Below, piece by piece: positions 36,355-51,126 of a stretch of 64,000 nt of DNA (positions are counted from its first letter, which is position 1; the number at the start of each line of letters is the position of its first letter). Source of the stretch: Burkholderiaceae bacterium. Its GTDB lineage: Bacteria > Pseudomonadota > Gammaproteobacteria > Burkholderiales > Burkholderiaceae_D. The notes beneath the pieces were generated by a model. That model did no database searches. It was not told the DNA's origin and saw nothing but the letters and a program-made list of their open reading frames with translations. The stretch covers positions 186,001 through 250,000 of the forward strand of contig JAOAUN010000014.1 in the NCBI GenBank assembly GCA_030157545.1, given 5' to 3'. The position numbers were made by a program, and so were the translations under genes.

Positions 36355-37989
36355 ATGGAATCCGCAGGTAAATACGATTACATCATCATTGGTGCCGGCA
36401 GTGCAGGTTGTGTATTGGCCAATCGGCTGACGCAAGACGCTGGCGTATCGGTATTGCTTATCGAGGCTGGGGGCAAAGATGACTATGCATGGATACACAT
36501 ACCGGTTGGCTATCTGTATTGCATCAACAATCCGCGCACTGACTGGATGTTTCGCACTGAAGCCGAGCCAGGTTTGAATGGGCGCAGCCTGATTTACCCG
36601 CGCGGCAAAGTGCTTGGTGGTTCGTCGTCAATCAACGGCATGATTTACATGCGTGGACAGTCGCACGACTATGACGAATGGGCACGACTTATTGGTGACG
36701 ACAGCTGGCGCTGGGATCGGGTACTGCCGCTGTTCATGCAGACGGAAGATCATCATGGTGGCGGGAATGCTCACCACGGAGCAGGGGGCGAATGGCGCGT
36801 TGAAAAGCAGCGGCTGCGCTGGGACATTCTTGATGCGTTCCGTGAAGCGGCTGCGCAGACTGGCATTCCGAAGAGCGATGACTTCAATCGAGGAGACAAC
36901 GAAGGCTGTGGTTATTTTGAGGTCAACCAGAAGAAGGGCTTGCGCTGGAATACGGCGAAAGCATTTTTGAAGTCAGTGCAAAAAAGACGCGGCAATCTCG
37001 ATATCATGACCGGCTGTCATGTGAAGCGTTTGCGAGTTACGAATACGGAGCGCGGAGCTGTTTGTAGCGGCGTTGAATTTACGGGTGGTGGCACTGAGTG
37101 GTTTGCCGAGTCGCGCCATGAGACTTTGCTTTGTGCCGGCGCAATTGGATCACCGCAGATATTGCAGTTGTCGGGGATTGGTCCTGCCAGTTTGTTGCAG
37201 CAGAACGGCGTTAAAGTTATGAGTGAATCTGCCGGCGTTGGCGAAAACCTGCAAGACCATTTGCAGTTACGTATGGCCTTCAAAGTGCAATCGGCCAAAA
37301 CGCTCAATACGATGGCCAACAGTTGGTTTGGCAAGCTGCGCATAGGCGCTGAATATGCGCTCAATCGCAGCGGCCCGATGTCGATGGCGCCGTCTCAGCT
37401 TGGCGCGTTTACGCGTTCAGATCCATCGCAAGCATCCGCCAATCTGCAATACCATGTGCAGCCTTTGTCATTGAATAAGTTTGGTGAACCCTTGCATCCG
37501 TTCCCGGCGTTTACTGCCAGCGTTTGTAATTTGCGACCGACCTCGCGTGGTCACGTCAGGATAGGTGCGGCCGATCCATTGGTACCACCGAAAATTACGC
37601 CCAATTATCTGAGCACAGACCAAGACCGCAAAGTTGCAGCCGATTCGCTTGCACTGACGCGTCGCATCGTGGCTGCACCGGCATTGGAAAAATATAGTCC
37701 CGAAGAATTCTTGCCTGGCTTGCATTTGCAAACCGATGAAGAACTCGCCAATGCAGCGGGCGATATTGGCACAACCATTTTTCATCCTGTCGGTACTTGC
37801 AAGATGGGGCGTGATGATGATCCGATGGCAGTGGTGGATCAGCAGATGCGCGTTAAAGGTGTGCAGGGCTTGCGCGTCGTGGATGGCTCGGTTATGCCGC
37901 TCATTACTTCCGGCAACCCGAATTCGCCCATTATCATGATCGCCGAAAAGGCTGCTGCTTTGATTCGCGCTCAGCGTCCGCGCAACTAG
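36355..37989 (+). CDS. GMC-family FAD-dependent oxidoreductase (choline/alcohol dehydrogenase-like)
   Basis: 544 aa. The FAD-binding motif GAGSAGCVLANRL is at the N-terminus, followed by the GMC signature GKVLGGSSSINGMIYMRG; the catalytic His lies in TIFHPVGTCKMG and the second in GNPNSPIIMIAEKA. Size and motifs fit choline or alcohol dehydrogenase-type flavoproteins. With mmsA it could feed an aldehyde into acyl-CoA formation; the substrate is not evident. Confidence 0.92.
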   Translation: MESAGKYDYIIIGAGSAGCVLANRLTQDAGVSVLLIEAGGKDDYAWIHIPVGYLYCINNPRTDWMFRTEAEPGLNGRSLIYPRGKVLGGSSSINGMIYMRGQSHDYDEWARLIGDDSWRWDRVLPLFMQTEDHHGGGNAHHGAGGEWRVEKQRLRWDILDAFREAAAQTGIPKSDDFNRGDNEGCGYFEVNQKKGLRWNTAKAFLKSVQKRRGNLDIMTGCHVKRLRVTNTERGAVCSGVEFTGGGTEWFAESRHETLLCAGAIGSPQILQLSGIGPASLLQQNGVKVMSESAGVGENLQDHLQLRMAFKVQSAKTLNTMANSWFGKLRIGAEYALNRSGPMSMAPSQLGAFTRSDPSQASANLQYHVQPLSLNKFGEPLHPFPAFTASVCNLRPTSRGHVRIGAADPLVPPKITPNYLSTDQDRKVAADSLALTRRIVAAPALEKYSPEEFLPGLHLQTDEELANAAGDIGTTIFHPVGTCKMGRDDDPMAVVDQQMRVKGVQGLRVVDGSVMPLITSGNPNSPIIMIAEKAAALIRAQRPRN

Positions 37990-38002
37990 AGTCAGCCGCC
38001 AG

Positions 38003-38032
38003 CCATAACCCATTGCAAAACATGGGTTATGG
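38003..38032. repeat. 11-bp perfect inverted repeat after the GMC gene
   Basis: CCATAACCCAT (38003-38013) and its complement (38022-38032) around an 8-base loop, 14 bp past the stop. There is no T tract, so it is not a standard intrinsic terminator; possibly a 3' stabilising hairpin. Confidence 0.55.
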
Positions 38033-38087
38033 GAATAGTGTGCGCTCACATTTTTCTGAGTAAGCGGGTTTTCGCTTAATAAACCCT

Positions 38088-38858
38088 ATGGATGTATTTC
38101 CCGATGCCTATCTGATTCTTGCTATTGCCGCTTTAATGGCTGGCATGATGGATGCAGTTGTCGGTGGTGGTGGCTTAATTCAGATTCCGGCCTTGTTCGG
38201 TATTTTCCCCCAGTCGGCTCCTGCGACTTTGTTCGGTACGAACAAGTTGGCTGGCATTTGGGGAACTGCATTTGCCGCGCGCACTTATGCAAAGCATATT
38301 CAGATCGAGTGGGGTGTTGCGTTGCCGGCTGCAATGGCCGCCTTGCTCTTTTCTTTTGTCGGTGCACGGCTGGTTAGCGTATTACCAGCTGATTTGATCC
38401 GACAATTTTTGCCGTTCATTTTGTTGTTGGTTGCTGCTTACGTCTTCTATCGTAAGGATTTTGGTGCGACTTATGATCGGCGCCATCATAGCAAGTATCA
38501 AAAATGGCTCGCTTTTGGGGTAGGCTCAGGTATAGGGCTATATGACGGTCTTTTCGGACCAGGTACCGGCAGCTTTTTGATTTTCCTGTTCGTGCGGGTT
38601 TTTGGCTTCGACTTTTTACGCGCATCAGCAGTAGCCAAGTTCGTCAATGTTGCCTGTAATTTGTCAGCGCTGGTTTGGTTCGGTTATGCGGGCCATGTGT
38701 TGTGGCAGCTTGGTTTGATGATGGCTGTATGCAATATTGTCGGCGCTGTTATTGGCACGCGGCTCGCGCTTGTGCGAGGCAGCGCATTTATACGCAAAGT
38801 ATTTCTACTGGTGTTTGTTTTGTTAATCGTCAAAACTTCATCTGACGTATTTTGGTAA
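38088..38858 (+). CDS. TSUP-family (TauE/SafE) membrane transporter
   Basis: 256 aa with about eight membrane segments and two pseudo-repeats marked by glycine-rich loops: GGGGLIQIPALF near residue 25 and GPGTGSFLIF near 162. Members export sulfite, sulfoacetate or other sulfur/organic anions; the substrate here is unknown. It lies just before the parS sites and mnmG. Confidence 0.9.
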   Translation: MDVFPDAYLILAIAALMAGMMDAVVGGGGLIQIPALFGIFPQSAPATLFGTNKLAGIWGTAFAARTYAKHIQIEWGVALPAAMAALLFSFVGARLVSVLPADLIRQFLPFILLLVAAYVFYRKDFGATYDRRHHSKYQKWLAFGVGSGIGLYDGLFGPGTGSFLIFLFVRVFGFDFLRASAVAKFVNVACNLSALVWFGYAGHVLWQLGLMMAVCNIVGAVIGTRLALVRGSAFIRKVFLLVFVLLIVKTSSDVFW

Positions 38859-38887
38859 ACGCCATCAACCCGTCAGCCAAGTCAGAT

Positions 38888-38903
38888 TGTTTCACGTGAA
38901 ACC
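38888..38903. other. parS: parS centromere site 1
   Basis: TGTTTCACGTGAAACC: 15 of 16 matches to the standard ParB target TGTTTCACGTGAAACA, with a perfect 14-bp palindromic core (38889-38902). ParB is encoded at 42512. Confidence 0.93.
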
Positions 38904-38935
38904 TTGGGGTGGTCGGCGAGGGTGTCATCCTGTTA

Positions 38936-38951
38936 GGTTTCACGTGAAACA
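38936..38951. other. parS: parS centromere site 2
   Basis: GGTTTCACGTGAAACA carries the same 14-bp core (38937-38950), 48 bp from site 1 and with mirrored flanks. Both lie about 90-150 bp before mnmG. Confidence 0.93.
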
Positions 38952-39038
38952 ATTTGCTGCGAGACTCCCGGAGATCCGCAGTCCGGCAACAAAAGACTTT
39001 ATAATCCAGCCTCTGCTTTCAGTTCTCGAGCTTCAACT

Positions 39039-40970
<1,932 letters not shown>

Positions 40971-41630
40971 ATGGCGACCGCATTCGACAGGGCTGCATTG
41001 GGGATTGTTTTGCGTGAGGGAGCCGTCAAGCTCGGCCTGACGCTAAGCGACGCGCAGCACGACAAGCTGCTTGATTACCTGGCATTGTTGCTAAAATGGA
41101 ATGCTGTTTATAACCTGACCTCAGTCCGCGATCCGCGCCAGATGGTGACCCAGCATTTGCTCGATGCGATGGCCGCGCTAACAGCATTTGCCGGCGCACA
41201 ACGCGTGCTGGATGTTGGTTCCGGTGGAGGCTTGCCGGGTGTGGTGCTGGCTATCTGGGCGCCTCTGATGCAGGTTCACATGATCGACACCGTGCACAAG
41301 AAAACCGCCTTCCTCAAACAGGTAAAAGCGGAGCTTGGACTGGCCAATGTGAACGTTCATACGGGCCGTGTCGAACAACTGGAAGTTGAGCATAAGTTTG
41401 ATGTCATTACTTCGCGCGCCTTTGCCGACTTGGCTGATTTTGTGAACTGGTCAGGTCATTTACTCGAAGAGGGCGGGCAAATGATTGCGCTGAAAGGGCA
41501 GGCACCGACAGAGGAAATTGCACGCTTGCCAGCTGGATGGCAGATGCAAAAACTCGAGCCGATTAGCGTGCCGGGCATGGATGCGCAGCGTCATCTGGTT
41601 TTCATCAAACGCAGCACGGAAATCAAATAA
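40971..41630 (+). CDS. rsmG: 16S rRNA (guanine527-N7)-methyltransferase RsmG (GidB)
   Basis: 219 aa SAM-dependent methyltransferase modifying G527 of 16S rRNA; loss in other bacteria gives low-level streptomycin resistance. The SAM motif is LDVGSGGGLPGVVLAIWAP; the N-terminal segment LLKWNAVYNLTSVRDP is a family marker. Starts immediately after the mnmG stop (no gap), so co-translated. Confidence 0.96.
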   Translation: MATAFDRAALGIVLREGAVKLGLTLSDAQHDKLLDYLALLLKWNAVYNLTSVRDPRQMVTQHLLDAMAALTAFAGAQRVLDVGSGGGLPGVVLAIWAPLMQVHMIDTVHKKTAFLKQVKAELGLANVNVHTGRVEQLEVEHKFDVITSRAFADLADFVNWSGHLLEEGGQMIALKGQAPTEEIARLPAGWQMQKLEPISVPGMDAQRHLVFIKRSTEIK

Positions 41631-41676
41631 AGTCAGCACAACAAAAATCCATCACACACCGGACAACAGAGAATCC

Positions 41677-42447
41677 ATGGCTAAAATATTTTGTATTGCC
41701 AATCAAAAAGGTGGCGTCGGCAAGACCACCACGGCGGTCAATCTGGCAGCGGGGCTGAGCAATTTGAAGCAGCGCGTGCTGCTCGTAGACCTCGACCCGC
41801 AAGGCAATGCAACCATGGGTGCCGGCATCAACAAGTCAACGCTGGAGACGTCGATTTATCAAGTCCTGCTCGGCATGGGCAAGGTCAAGGAAGCGCGGCT
41901 GACATCGGAAAGCGGGCACTTCGATGTACTGCCTGCGAACCGTGACCTCGCCGGTGCCGAAGTTGAAATGGTCGAACTGGACCAGCGTGAAACAAGGCTC
42001 AAGGATGCACTCGCCGAGATCGATGGCGACTATGATTTCATCCTCATCGATTGCCCGCCGGCGCTGTCCATGCTGACACTAAACGGCCTCTGTGCAGCTC
42101 ATGGCGTAATAATCCCGATGCAGTGCGAATACTATGCGCTCGAAGGCTTGTCTGACCTCGTCAACACCATCAAAATCGTGCACGCCAAACTTAATCCGGA
42201 TTTGAAAGTCATCGGGCTGCTGCGCGTGATGTTCGACCCGCGCATGATGTTATCGCAGCAGGTCTCCGCGCAGCTTGAGGCGCATTTTGGCGACAAGGTT
42301 TTCAAGACCATCATTCCACGCAATGTACGCCTCGCAGAAGCGCCGTCGTATGGCGTGCCGGGCGTGATCTACGATCCGGCCGCAAAGGGTGCGCAAGCCT
42401 ATATCGCGTTTGGCAAAGAGTTAGTCGCCCGCATTCAAAGCCTCTAG
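41677..42447 (+). CDS. parA: Chromosome partitioning ATPase ParA (Soj)
   Basis: 256 aa. The start MAKIFCIANQKGGVGKTT (ATG 41677) is chosen over an upstream in-frame ATG within rsmG. Deviant Walker A KGGVGKTT with signature Lys, Walker A' DLDPQGNAT, and Walker B DFILIDCPPAL. ParA forms ATP-dependent nucleoid-bound dimers that move ParB-parS complexes to cell halves. parB follows 64 bp later. Confidence 0.96.
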   Translation: MAKIFCIANQKGGVGKTTTAVNLAAGLSNLKQRVLLVDLDPQGNATMGAGINKSTLETSIYQVLLGMGKVKEARLTSESGHFDVLPANRDLAGAEVEMVELDQRETRLKDALAEIDGDYDFILIDCPPALSMLTLNGLCAAHGVIIPMQCEYYALEGLSDLVNTIKIVHAKLNPDLKVIGLLRVMFDPRMMLSQQVSAQLEAHFGDKVFKTIIPRNVRLAEAPSYGVPGVIYDPAAKGAQAYIAFGKELVARIQSL

Positions 42448-42511
42448 CAATGCGAGCCGCAAACCAAGCAAATAATTAGAAACAGACACAGAAACAGAAA
42501 GCGACAACAAC

Positions 42512-43414
42512 ATGGTTACGAAAAAATCCAAAGGCGGTCTCGGTCGAGGACTCGAAGCACTGCTTGGTGGCTCGTCCGATTTTACTGCCGATGTGCCCGT
42601 CGTAGCAGGGGCGCCGTCGATCTTGCCAGTGGGCGCACTACAGGCTGGTAAGTACCAGCCGCGCACGCGTATGGATGAAGGTGCCTTGAATGAGCTGGCA
42701 GACTCGATACGCGGACAGGGATTGTTGCAGGCAATACTGGTGCGGCCAATCAGCGATGCAAAGAATGGCGTGCAATACGAAATCATTGCCGGCGAACGCC
42801 GTTTTCGCGCAGCGCAACTCGCGGGTCTGAAAGAAGTGCCCGTGTTGGTCAAGGAAGTCGACGACCAGGCTGCTGCTGCGATGGCGCTGATCGAAAACAT
42901 GCAGCGCGAAGATTTGAATCCGCTGGAAGAAGCGCAGGGCATACAGCGCCTGATTAACGACTTCGACTTTACGCATGAAAAAGCAGCGGCCTCTGTAGGC
43001 CGTTCACGCAGCGCTGTATCGAATTTGCTGCGTCTGTTGAATTTGGCCAAGCCGGTCCAGACCATGCTGATGGCAAACGACATCGACATGGGACACGCTC
43101 GTGCTTTGCTGGCCGTGGATGCGGCCATGCAGATCACGCTGGCAAATCAGATCATTGCAAAGCGGCTCTCCGTACGCGAGGCAGAAAAACTGGTGGTGAA
43201 AACGACGACCGGGCAAGACGCAAGCTCTCGCAAAGGTGGGAAAAAAGAAAAGTCGCGCGACATCACCCGCCTGGAAGAAGAACTGTCCGATGCCTTGGCA
43301 GCACCAGTTAGCATCAAATTGGGTGCGCGGAACAAAGGCGAGCTGATCGTATCTTTTGCCAACCTCGACCAGCTGGACGGCATTATTGCCCGCCTGAAAG
43401 CAGAGGCTGCGTAG
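42512..43414 (+). CDS. parB: Chromosome partitioning protein ParB (Spo0J)
   Basis: 300 aa. An N-terminal basic stretch (KKSKGGLGRGLEALLGG) that interacts with ParA, the CTP-binding region with GERRFRAAQLAG and ENMQREDLNPLEEA, a helix-turn-helix (THEKAAASVGRSRSAVSNLLRLLNL), and a C-terminal dimerisation domain. Binds the two parS sites 3.6 kb upstream. Together mnmG-rsmG-parA-parB form a standard cluster. Confidence 0.96.
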   Translation: MVTKKSKGGLGRGLEALLGGSSDFTADVPVVAGAPSILPVGALQAGKYQPRTRMDEGALNELADSIRGQGLLQAILVRPISDAKNGVQYEIIAGERRFRAAQLAGLKEVPVLVKEVDDQAAAAMALIENMQREDLNPLEEAQGIQRLINDFDFTHEKAAASVGRSRSAVSNLLRLLNLAKPVQTMLMANDIDMGHARALLAVDAAMQITLANQIIAKRLSVREAEKLVVKTTTGQDASSRKGGKKEKSRDITRLEEELSDALAAPVSIKLGARNKGELIVSFANLDQLDGIIARLKAEAA

Positions 43415-43453
43415 TTAGGCAAGCAAATAAGCAGGGAATCAGTAAAAATTGAT

Positions 43454-43471
43454 AGGCTGGGAGAGCAGCCT
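43454..43471 (+). other. Small hairpin after parB
   Basis: AGGCTG and CAGCCT arms around a 6-base loop, 40 bp past the parB stop. It lacks a T tract, though AT-rich sequence (TTAAAATATTATTTTAA) begins about 10 bp later. Weak terminator candidate. Confidence 0.35.
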
Positions 43472-43521
43472 GCAGAATGCTTAAAATATTATTTTAACAA
43501 TGCTTTCTGCCGGGCAAAGAT

Positions 43522-43551
43522 TTGACGGGTGTCATGGAAAACACTTATAAT
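43522..43551 (+). promoter_or_regulatory. Sigma-70 promoter of the atp operon
   Basis: TTGACG (43522-43527), an 18-bp spacer, and a perfect TATAAT (43546-43551), giving a start near 43558 and a leader of about 90 nt before atpI. This is the best promoter match seen in the window. Confidence 0.8.
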
Positions 43552-43649
43552 CACGCGGCTTCAACATGGAACCTCACTTCAAAATACCGCTTTGGATGTC
43601 AGCCCGAGAAGGTATTCGCAAGCGTCCCCGGCTTTAAAGAATTGCATTT

Positions 43650-44823
<1,174 letters not shown>

Positions 44824-44874
44824 TAGTTTTTGCAGGTTTTGGTTTTTTATAAATTTTTGACTTTGACTATCTAA

Positions 44875-45126
<252 letters not shown>

Positions 45127-45189
45127 TTCCAACATTCTCATCGTGCCGGGGATTGCCCCGGCGACTGTCAATTTGAGAAGGAAATTACC

Positions 45190-45660
45190 GTGAACTTAAA
45201 TGCAACATTGTTTGCGCAGTTCGTGGTCTTCTTCATCCTCGCTGGTTTCACGATGAAATTCGTGTGGCCACCGCTGATGAAAGCGCTAGATGAGCGCGCA
45301 CAGAAGATCGCGGAAGGCTTGGCTGCCGCGGATCGCGGCAAAGCTGAGATGGCTGCGGCTGAAAAGCGTGTACAAGCTGAACTGGCTGGCGCACGTGACG
45401 AAGGTGTGAAGCGCGTAGCGGATGCTGAAAAGCGTGCGCAAGGCATCGTGGAAGACGCAAAGAAAACAGCGACTGAAGAAGCCGCCCGTATCGTTGCTGC
45501 TGCCCGTGCTGACGCAGAGGCGCAGTCTGGCAAAGCACGCGATGCTTTGCGTGCCGAGGTCGCGACGCTGGCAGTTAAAGGTGCAGAGCAGATCCTGAAG
45601 CGGGAAATCAACGCGGCCGCCCATGCGGACCTGTTGAACCAGCTGAAAGCTGAGCTGTAA
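45190..45660 (+). CDS. atpF: F1Fo ATP synthase subunit b
   Basis: 156 aa: a GTG start, one N-terminal membrane helix ([21 protein letters not shown]), then a long Ala/Lys/Glu-rich coiled coil forming the peripheral stalk. Usual length. The stop is 2 bp before atpH. Confidence 0.96.
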   Translation: MNLNATLFAQFVVFFILAGFTMKFVWPPLMKALDERAQKIAEGLAAADRGKAEMAAAEKRVQAELAGARDEGVKRVADAEKRAQGIVEDAKKTATEEAARIVAAARADAEAQSGKARDALRAEVATLAVKGAEQILKREINAAAHADLLNQLKAEL

Positions 45661-45662
45661 CC

Positions 45663-46196
45663 ATGGCTGAACTCGCAACCATCGCCCGTCCTTACGCTGA
45701 AGCGCTGTTTCGCGTCGCCCAAGGTGGCAACCTGCAAGCCTGGTCCGATCTCGTATCGGAAATGGCGCAAGTTGCTGCTGTGCCTGAATTGACCGCACTA
45801 GCCGCTAACCCGCGTGTGACTGATGCTCAAGTATCTGAAACATTCATGTCGGTGCTCAAGTCACCGATGAATGCGGAAGCGAAAAACTTCATCAGCGCGC
45901 TGATCGAAAACGGTCGTCTGTCGGCACTGCCAGAAATCGGTGTGCAGTTTCAGATACTGAAAAATGCGCAGCAAGGTAGCGCCGATGCGGAAATCGTCAG
46001 TGCGTTTGCATTGACGGATGCGCAGGTCGCCGAACTGGTTAACTCGTTGCAGAAAAAATTTGGCCGCAAGCTGAATCCGACTGTGACAGTTGATCAATCG
46101 TTGATCGGTGGCGTACGCGTAGTGGTTGGCGATGAAGTACTGGATACCTCAGTGCGCGCCAAACTTCAGCAGATGCAGATTGCCCTGGCGTCGTAA
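45663..46196 (+). CDS. atpH: F1Fo ATP synthase subunit delta
   Basis: 177 aa peripheral-stalk subunit joining F1 to subunit b. N-terminal helical bundle starting [14 protein letters not shown] and C-terminal signature [25 protein letters not shown], both standard for OSCP/delta. Confidence 0.96.
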   Translation: MAELATIARPYAEALFRVAQGGNLQAWSDLVSEMAQVAAVPELTALAANPRVTDAQVSETFMSVLKSPMNAEAKNFISALIENGRLSALPEIGVQFQILKNAQQGSADAEIVSAFALTDAQVAELVNSLQKKFGRKLNPTVTVDQSLIGGVRVVVGDEVLDTSVRAKLQQMQIALAS

Positions 46197-46279
46197 GCTC
46201 GGACAGCACACACACATTTAGATATTGCGGGATTGCCCAAGCGAACAGCCAAAGCAATCCCAACCAATCAGGAGCTAAC

Positions 46280-47815
46280 ATGCAACTCAACCCGTCTGAA
46301 ATCAGCGAGCTGATCAAGAGCCGGATCCAGGGTATCGGCGGCACCGCCGAAGTCCGCAATCAAGGCACCGTGATTTCCGTGACCGACGGCATCTGCCGCA
46401 TTCACGGTTTGTCCGATGCCATGCAAGGCGAGATGCTGGAATTTCCGGGCAACACCTTTGGCCTCGCACTGAACCTCGAGCGCGACTCTGTCGGCGCCGT
46501 TATTCTCGGTGAATACGAGCACATCTCCGAAGGCGACACCGTTAAATGTACCGGCCGCATTCTGGAAGTGCCTATCGGTCCTGAGCTGTGCGGTCGCGTG
46601 GTCAACGCGCTCGGCCAGCCTATCGACGGCAAAGGCCCTATCAATGCCAAGCTGACTGCTCCAATTGAAAAAATCGCTCCGGGCGTTATCGCCCGTCAGT
46701 CAGTCTCGCAGCCTATGCAGACCGGCCTGAAGTCGATTGACTCCATGGTGCCTATCGGCCGTGGTCAGCGCGAGCTGATCATTGGTGACCGTCAGACAGG
46801 TAAGACTGCTGTCGCACTCGACACCATCATTAATCAAAAAGGTCAGGGCGTAACCTGTATCTACGTTGCTATCGGCCAAAAAGCTTCATCGGTGAAGAAC
46901 GTGGTGCGCGCACTGGAACAGCACGGCGCAATGGATTACACCATTGTTGTCGCAGCGACCGCTTCCGAATCAGCCGCTATGCAATATGTGTCGGCTTACT
47001 CCGGTTGCGCCATGGGCGAATACTTCCGTGACCGCGGTGAAGATGCACTGATCATTTATGATGACTTGTCCAAGCAAGCTGTCGCCTACCGTCAAGTGTC
47101 GCTGCTGCTGCGCCGCCCACCAGGTCGCGAAGCTTACCCTGGCGATGTGTTCTATCTCCACTCCCGTCTGCTCGAGCGTGCAGCACGCGTGAACCCAGTC
47201 TACGTTGAGAACTTCACCAACGGCGCAGTCAAAGGCCAGACCGGTTCACTGACAGCGCTGCCTATCATTGAAACACAGGCAGGTGACGTCTCAGCCTTCG
47301 TTCCGACCAACGTGATTTCGATTACGGACGGTCAGATCTTCCTGGAGACCTCCCTGTTCAACGCTGGTGTGCGTCCTGCGATTAACGCCGGTATTTCGGT
47401 GTCACGCGTTGGTGGTGCAGCCCAGACCAAGGTCATCAAAAACCTGTCCGGCGGTATTCGTACCGACTTGGCGCAGTATCGTGAACTGGCTGCATTTGCA
47501 CAGTTTGCTTCCGACCTCGACGAAGCCACCCGCAAGCAGCTCGACCGCGGCGCCCGTGTTACGGAATTGCTGAAGCAAGCGCAATACTCGCCACAACCGA
47601 TCTCGATCATGGCTGTCACTTTGTTTGCTGTTAACAAAGGCTACCTCGACGATATCGAAGTCAAGCAAGTACTGCCTTTCGAAGCCGGCCTGCATAACTT
47701 CATGAAGACCAGCCACGCTGCGCTCCTGAAACAGATCGAAGACACGAAGCAGCTCGACAAAGACGGCGAGGCAGCAATGGCCGCTGCGATTGCCGACTTC
47801 AAGAAAACCTTCTGA
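46280..47815 (+). CDS. atpA: F1Fo ATP synthase subunit alpha
   Basis: 511 aa, non-catalytic nucleotide-binding F1 subunit. N-terminal [17 protein letters not shown]-loop [11 protein letters not shown], and the alpha/beta signature region near [22 protein letters not shown]. An AGGAG site precedes the start. Confidence 0.98.
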   Translation: MQLNPSEISELIKSRIQGIGGTAEVRNQGTVISVTDGICRIHGLSDAMQGEMLEFPGNTFGLALNLERDSVGAVILGEYEHISEGDTVKCTGRILEVPIGPELCGRVVNALGQPIDGKGPINAKLTAPIEKIAPGVIARQSVSQPMQTGLKSIDSMVPIGRGQRELIIGDRQTGKTAVALDTIINQKGQGVTCIYVAIGQKASSVKNVVRALEQHGAMDYTIVVAATASESAAMQYVSAYSGCAMGEYFRDRGEDALIIYDDLSKQAVAYRQVSLLLRRPPGREAYPGDVFYLHSRLLERAARVNPVYVENFTNGAVKGQTGSLTALPIIETQAGDVSAFVPTNVISITDGQIFLETSLFNAGVRPAINAGISVSRVGGAAQTKVIKNLSGGIRTDLAQYRELAAFAQFASDLDEATRKQLDRGARVTELLKQAQYSPQPISIMAVTLFAVNKGYLDDIEVKQVLPFEAGLHNFMKTSHAALLKQIEDTKQLDKDGEAAMAAAIADFKKTF

Positions 47816-47844
47816 TCTAAGCGAGCCTATAAGGAGCAAGACGT

Positions 47845-48711
47845 ATGGCTGCTGGTAAAGAGATACGCGGCAAGATCAAGAGCGTAGAGAATACGAAGAA
47901 GATCACCAAGGCGATGGAAATGGTCGCCGCATCCAAAATGCGCAAGGCGCAGGAACGGATGCGTGCGGCTCGCCCGTACAGTGAAAAAATTCGGAATATC
48001 GCCGCTCATCTGTCGCAAGCCAATCCGGAATATTCGCATCCTTTCCTGATCAAGCAAGACAAGAGCAAGACCGTTGGCGTAATCGTGGTGACAACTGATA
48101 AAGGTTTGTGCGGTGGTTTGAATACCAACGTGCTGCGTCAGGTCACGACGAAGATGCGTGAACTCGAAACTTCGGGTCACAAAATCGCCGCTGTTGCCAT
48201 TGGCAACAAAGGCTTGGGCTTTCTGAATCGCGTTGGCGCTAAAGTGATGGCGCACGCGACCCAGTTGGGCGATACGCCACATCTGGAAAAGCTCATTGGC
48301 CCGGTCAAGGTCATGCTCGACGCCTATCAGGAAGGCAAGCTTGATGCGGTCTATCTGTGCTACACCCGCTTCCTCAATACGATGAAGCAGGAACCGATGA
48401 TGGAGCAGTTGCTGCCCCTGTCGGCTGAGCAGATGGAACCTACGCATTCACACTCATGGGATTACATCTATGAGCCGGATGCGCAGACCGTTATTGATGA
48501 ATTGTTGATGCGCTACGTTGAAGCGTTGGTCTATCAGGCAGTTGCTGAAAACATGGCGTCCGAGCAATCGGCGCGTATGGTGGCAATGAAGTCTGCGTCC
48601 GACAATGCCGGTAGCGTGATCGGTGAATTGAAACTGATCTACAACAAGACCCGTCAGGCAGCGATTACTAAAGAACTCTCCGAGATCGTGGCCGGTGCGG
48701 CTGCGGTTTAA
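47845..48711 (+). CDS. atpG: F1Fo ATP synthase subunit gamma
   Basis: 288 aa central rotor shaft. N-terminal [32 protein letters not shown] and C-terminal [15 protein letters not shown] form the coiled coil inside the alpha3beta3 head; [12 protein letters not shown] is the conserved Rossmann-like motif. Confidence 0.98.
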   Translation: MAAGKEIRGKIKSVENTKKITKAMEMVAASKMRKAQERMRAARPYSEKIRNIAAHLSQANPEYSHPFLIKQDKSKTVGVIVVTTDKGLCGGLNTNVLRQVTTKMRELETSGHKIAAVAIGNKGLGFLNRVGAKVMAHATQLGDTPHLEKLIGPVKVMLDAYQEGKLDAVYLCYTRFLNTMKQEPMMEQLLPLSAEQMEPTHSHSWDYIYEPDAQTVIDELLMRYVEALVYQAVAENMASEQSARMVAMKSASDNAGSVIGELKLIYNKTRQAAITKELSEIVAGAAAV

Positions 48712-48715
48712 TTGA

Positions 48716-50149
<1,434 letters not shown>

Positions 50150-50209
50150 TCAAGGTCTGACGCTGCCGTCTCTGGAACACTGGAGCGGCAGCACCTTTAA
50201 AGGTCTCAT

Positions 50210-50632
50210 ATGGCACACACAATTCACGTTGACGTGGTCTCCGCCGAAGAAAACATCTTCTCAGGCGAAGCCGAGTTCATCGCGTTGCCGGGTGAAGCGG
50301 GCGAATTGGGTATCTATCCAAAACACACACCGCTGATCACGCGCATCCGTCCGGGTGCGGTGCGCATCAAAGTGGCAGGCCAGGCAGAAGATGAATTCGT
50401 CTTCGTCGCAGGCGGGCTGCTTGAAGTGCAACCGAATGCCGTGACAGTACTCGCCGACACAGCCATCCGTGGTCGTGATCTGGATGAAGCCAAAGCAACC
50501 GAAGCCAAGAAGCAGGCTGAAGAAGCAATGGTCAATCAAGATTCAAAAATCGATTACGCGCATGCGCAAGCAGAACTGGCAGTCGCTGTCGCACAATTGG
50601 CGGCAATTGCGAAGTTCCGCAATCATCGGTAA
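50210..50632 (+). CDS. atpC: F1Fo ATP synthase subunit epsilon
   Basis: 140 aa: N-terminal beta sandwich ([33 protein letters not shown]) and a C-terminal pair of helices that can inhibit ATP hydrolysis. Last gene of the atp operon, followed by a strong terminator. Confidence 0.97.
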   Translation: MAHTIHVDVVSAEENIFSGEAEFIALPGEAGELGIYPKHTPLITRIRPGAVRIKVAGQAEDEFVFVAGGLLEVQPNAVTVLADTAIRGRDLDEAKATEAKKQAEEAMVNQDSKIDYAHAQAELAVAVAQLAAIAKFRNHR

Positions 50633-50651
50633 AAACACACGCAGTAAACTG

Positions 50652-50678
50652 AAAGGCAGCTTCGGCTGCCTTTTTTTT
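50652..50678 (+). terminator. Terminator of the atp operon
   Basis: AAAGGCAGC - TTCG - GCTGCCTTT stem with a stable UUCG tetraloop and eight T (50671-50678). Confidence 0.96.
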
Positions 50679-50689
50679 ATGGGATTTCA

Positions 50690-51106
50690 ATGACACAAGA
50701 CCGCACCATTCCTGAACTGCTTGCAGGCAGCAAGACAATCGCTGTCGTTGGCTTATCGCCTAAAACACATCGCGCCAGCTATGAAGTGGCGGCATATCTA
50801 CAAGCAAATGGGTACCGGATTGTGCCGGTCAATCCCAGTCATGCGGGCAAGCTGATCTTGGGTGAGCAGTGCTATGCGAGTCTGCAGGATGCAGCGCATG
50901 TCTTGAAGCAAATTGATATCGTTGACTGCTTTCGTAAAGCTGAAGATATTATGCCGGTTGCTGACGCTGCCATTGAAATTGGTGCGCAGAGTTTATGGAT
51001 GCAGTTAGGGATTGTGAATGAAGAAGCTGCTGTCAAAGCACGTGATGCTGGTATGACTGTCGTCATGGATCACTGCCTGAAAATTGAGCATTCAAAGTTA
51101 GATTAA
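50690..51106 (+). CDS. CoA-binding domain protein (YccU-like)
   Basis: 138 aa Rossmann-fold protein with the CoA_binding_2 pattern: TIAVVGLSPKTHRASYEVAAYLQANGYRIVPVNP, DIVDCFRKAEDIMPVADAAIEIGAQSLWMQLG. Homologous to the CoA-binding domain of succinyl-CoA synthetase alpha but free-standing. Function not known in detail. It lies just past the atp terminator, so it must have its own promoter or arise by read-through. Confidence 0.9.
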   Translation: MTQDRTIPELLAGSKTIAVVGLSPKTHRASYEVAAYLQANGYRIVPVNPSHAGKLILGEQCYASLQDAAHVLKQIDIVDCFRKAEDIMPVADAAIEIGAQSLWMQLGIVNEEAAVKARDAGMTVVMDHCLKIEHSKLD

Positions 51107-51126
51107 GCTGTGGTGGTAGCAGACGG

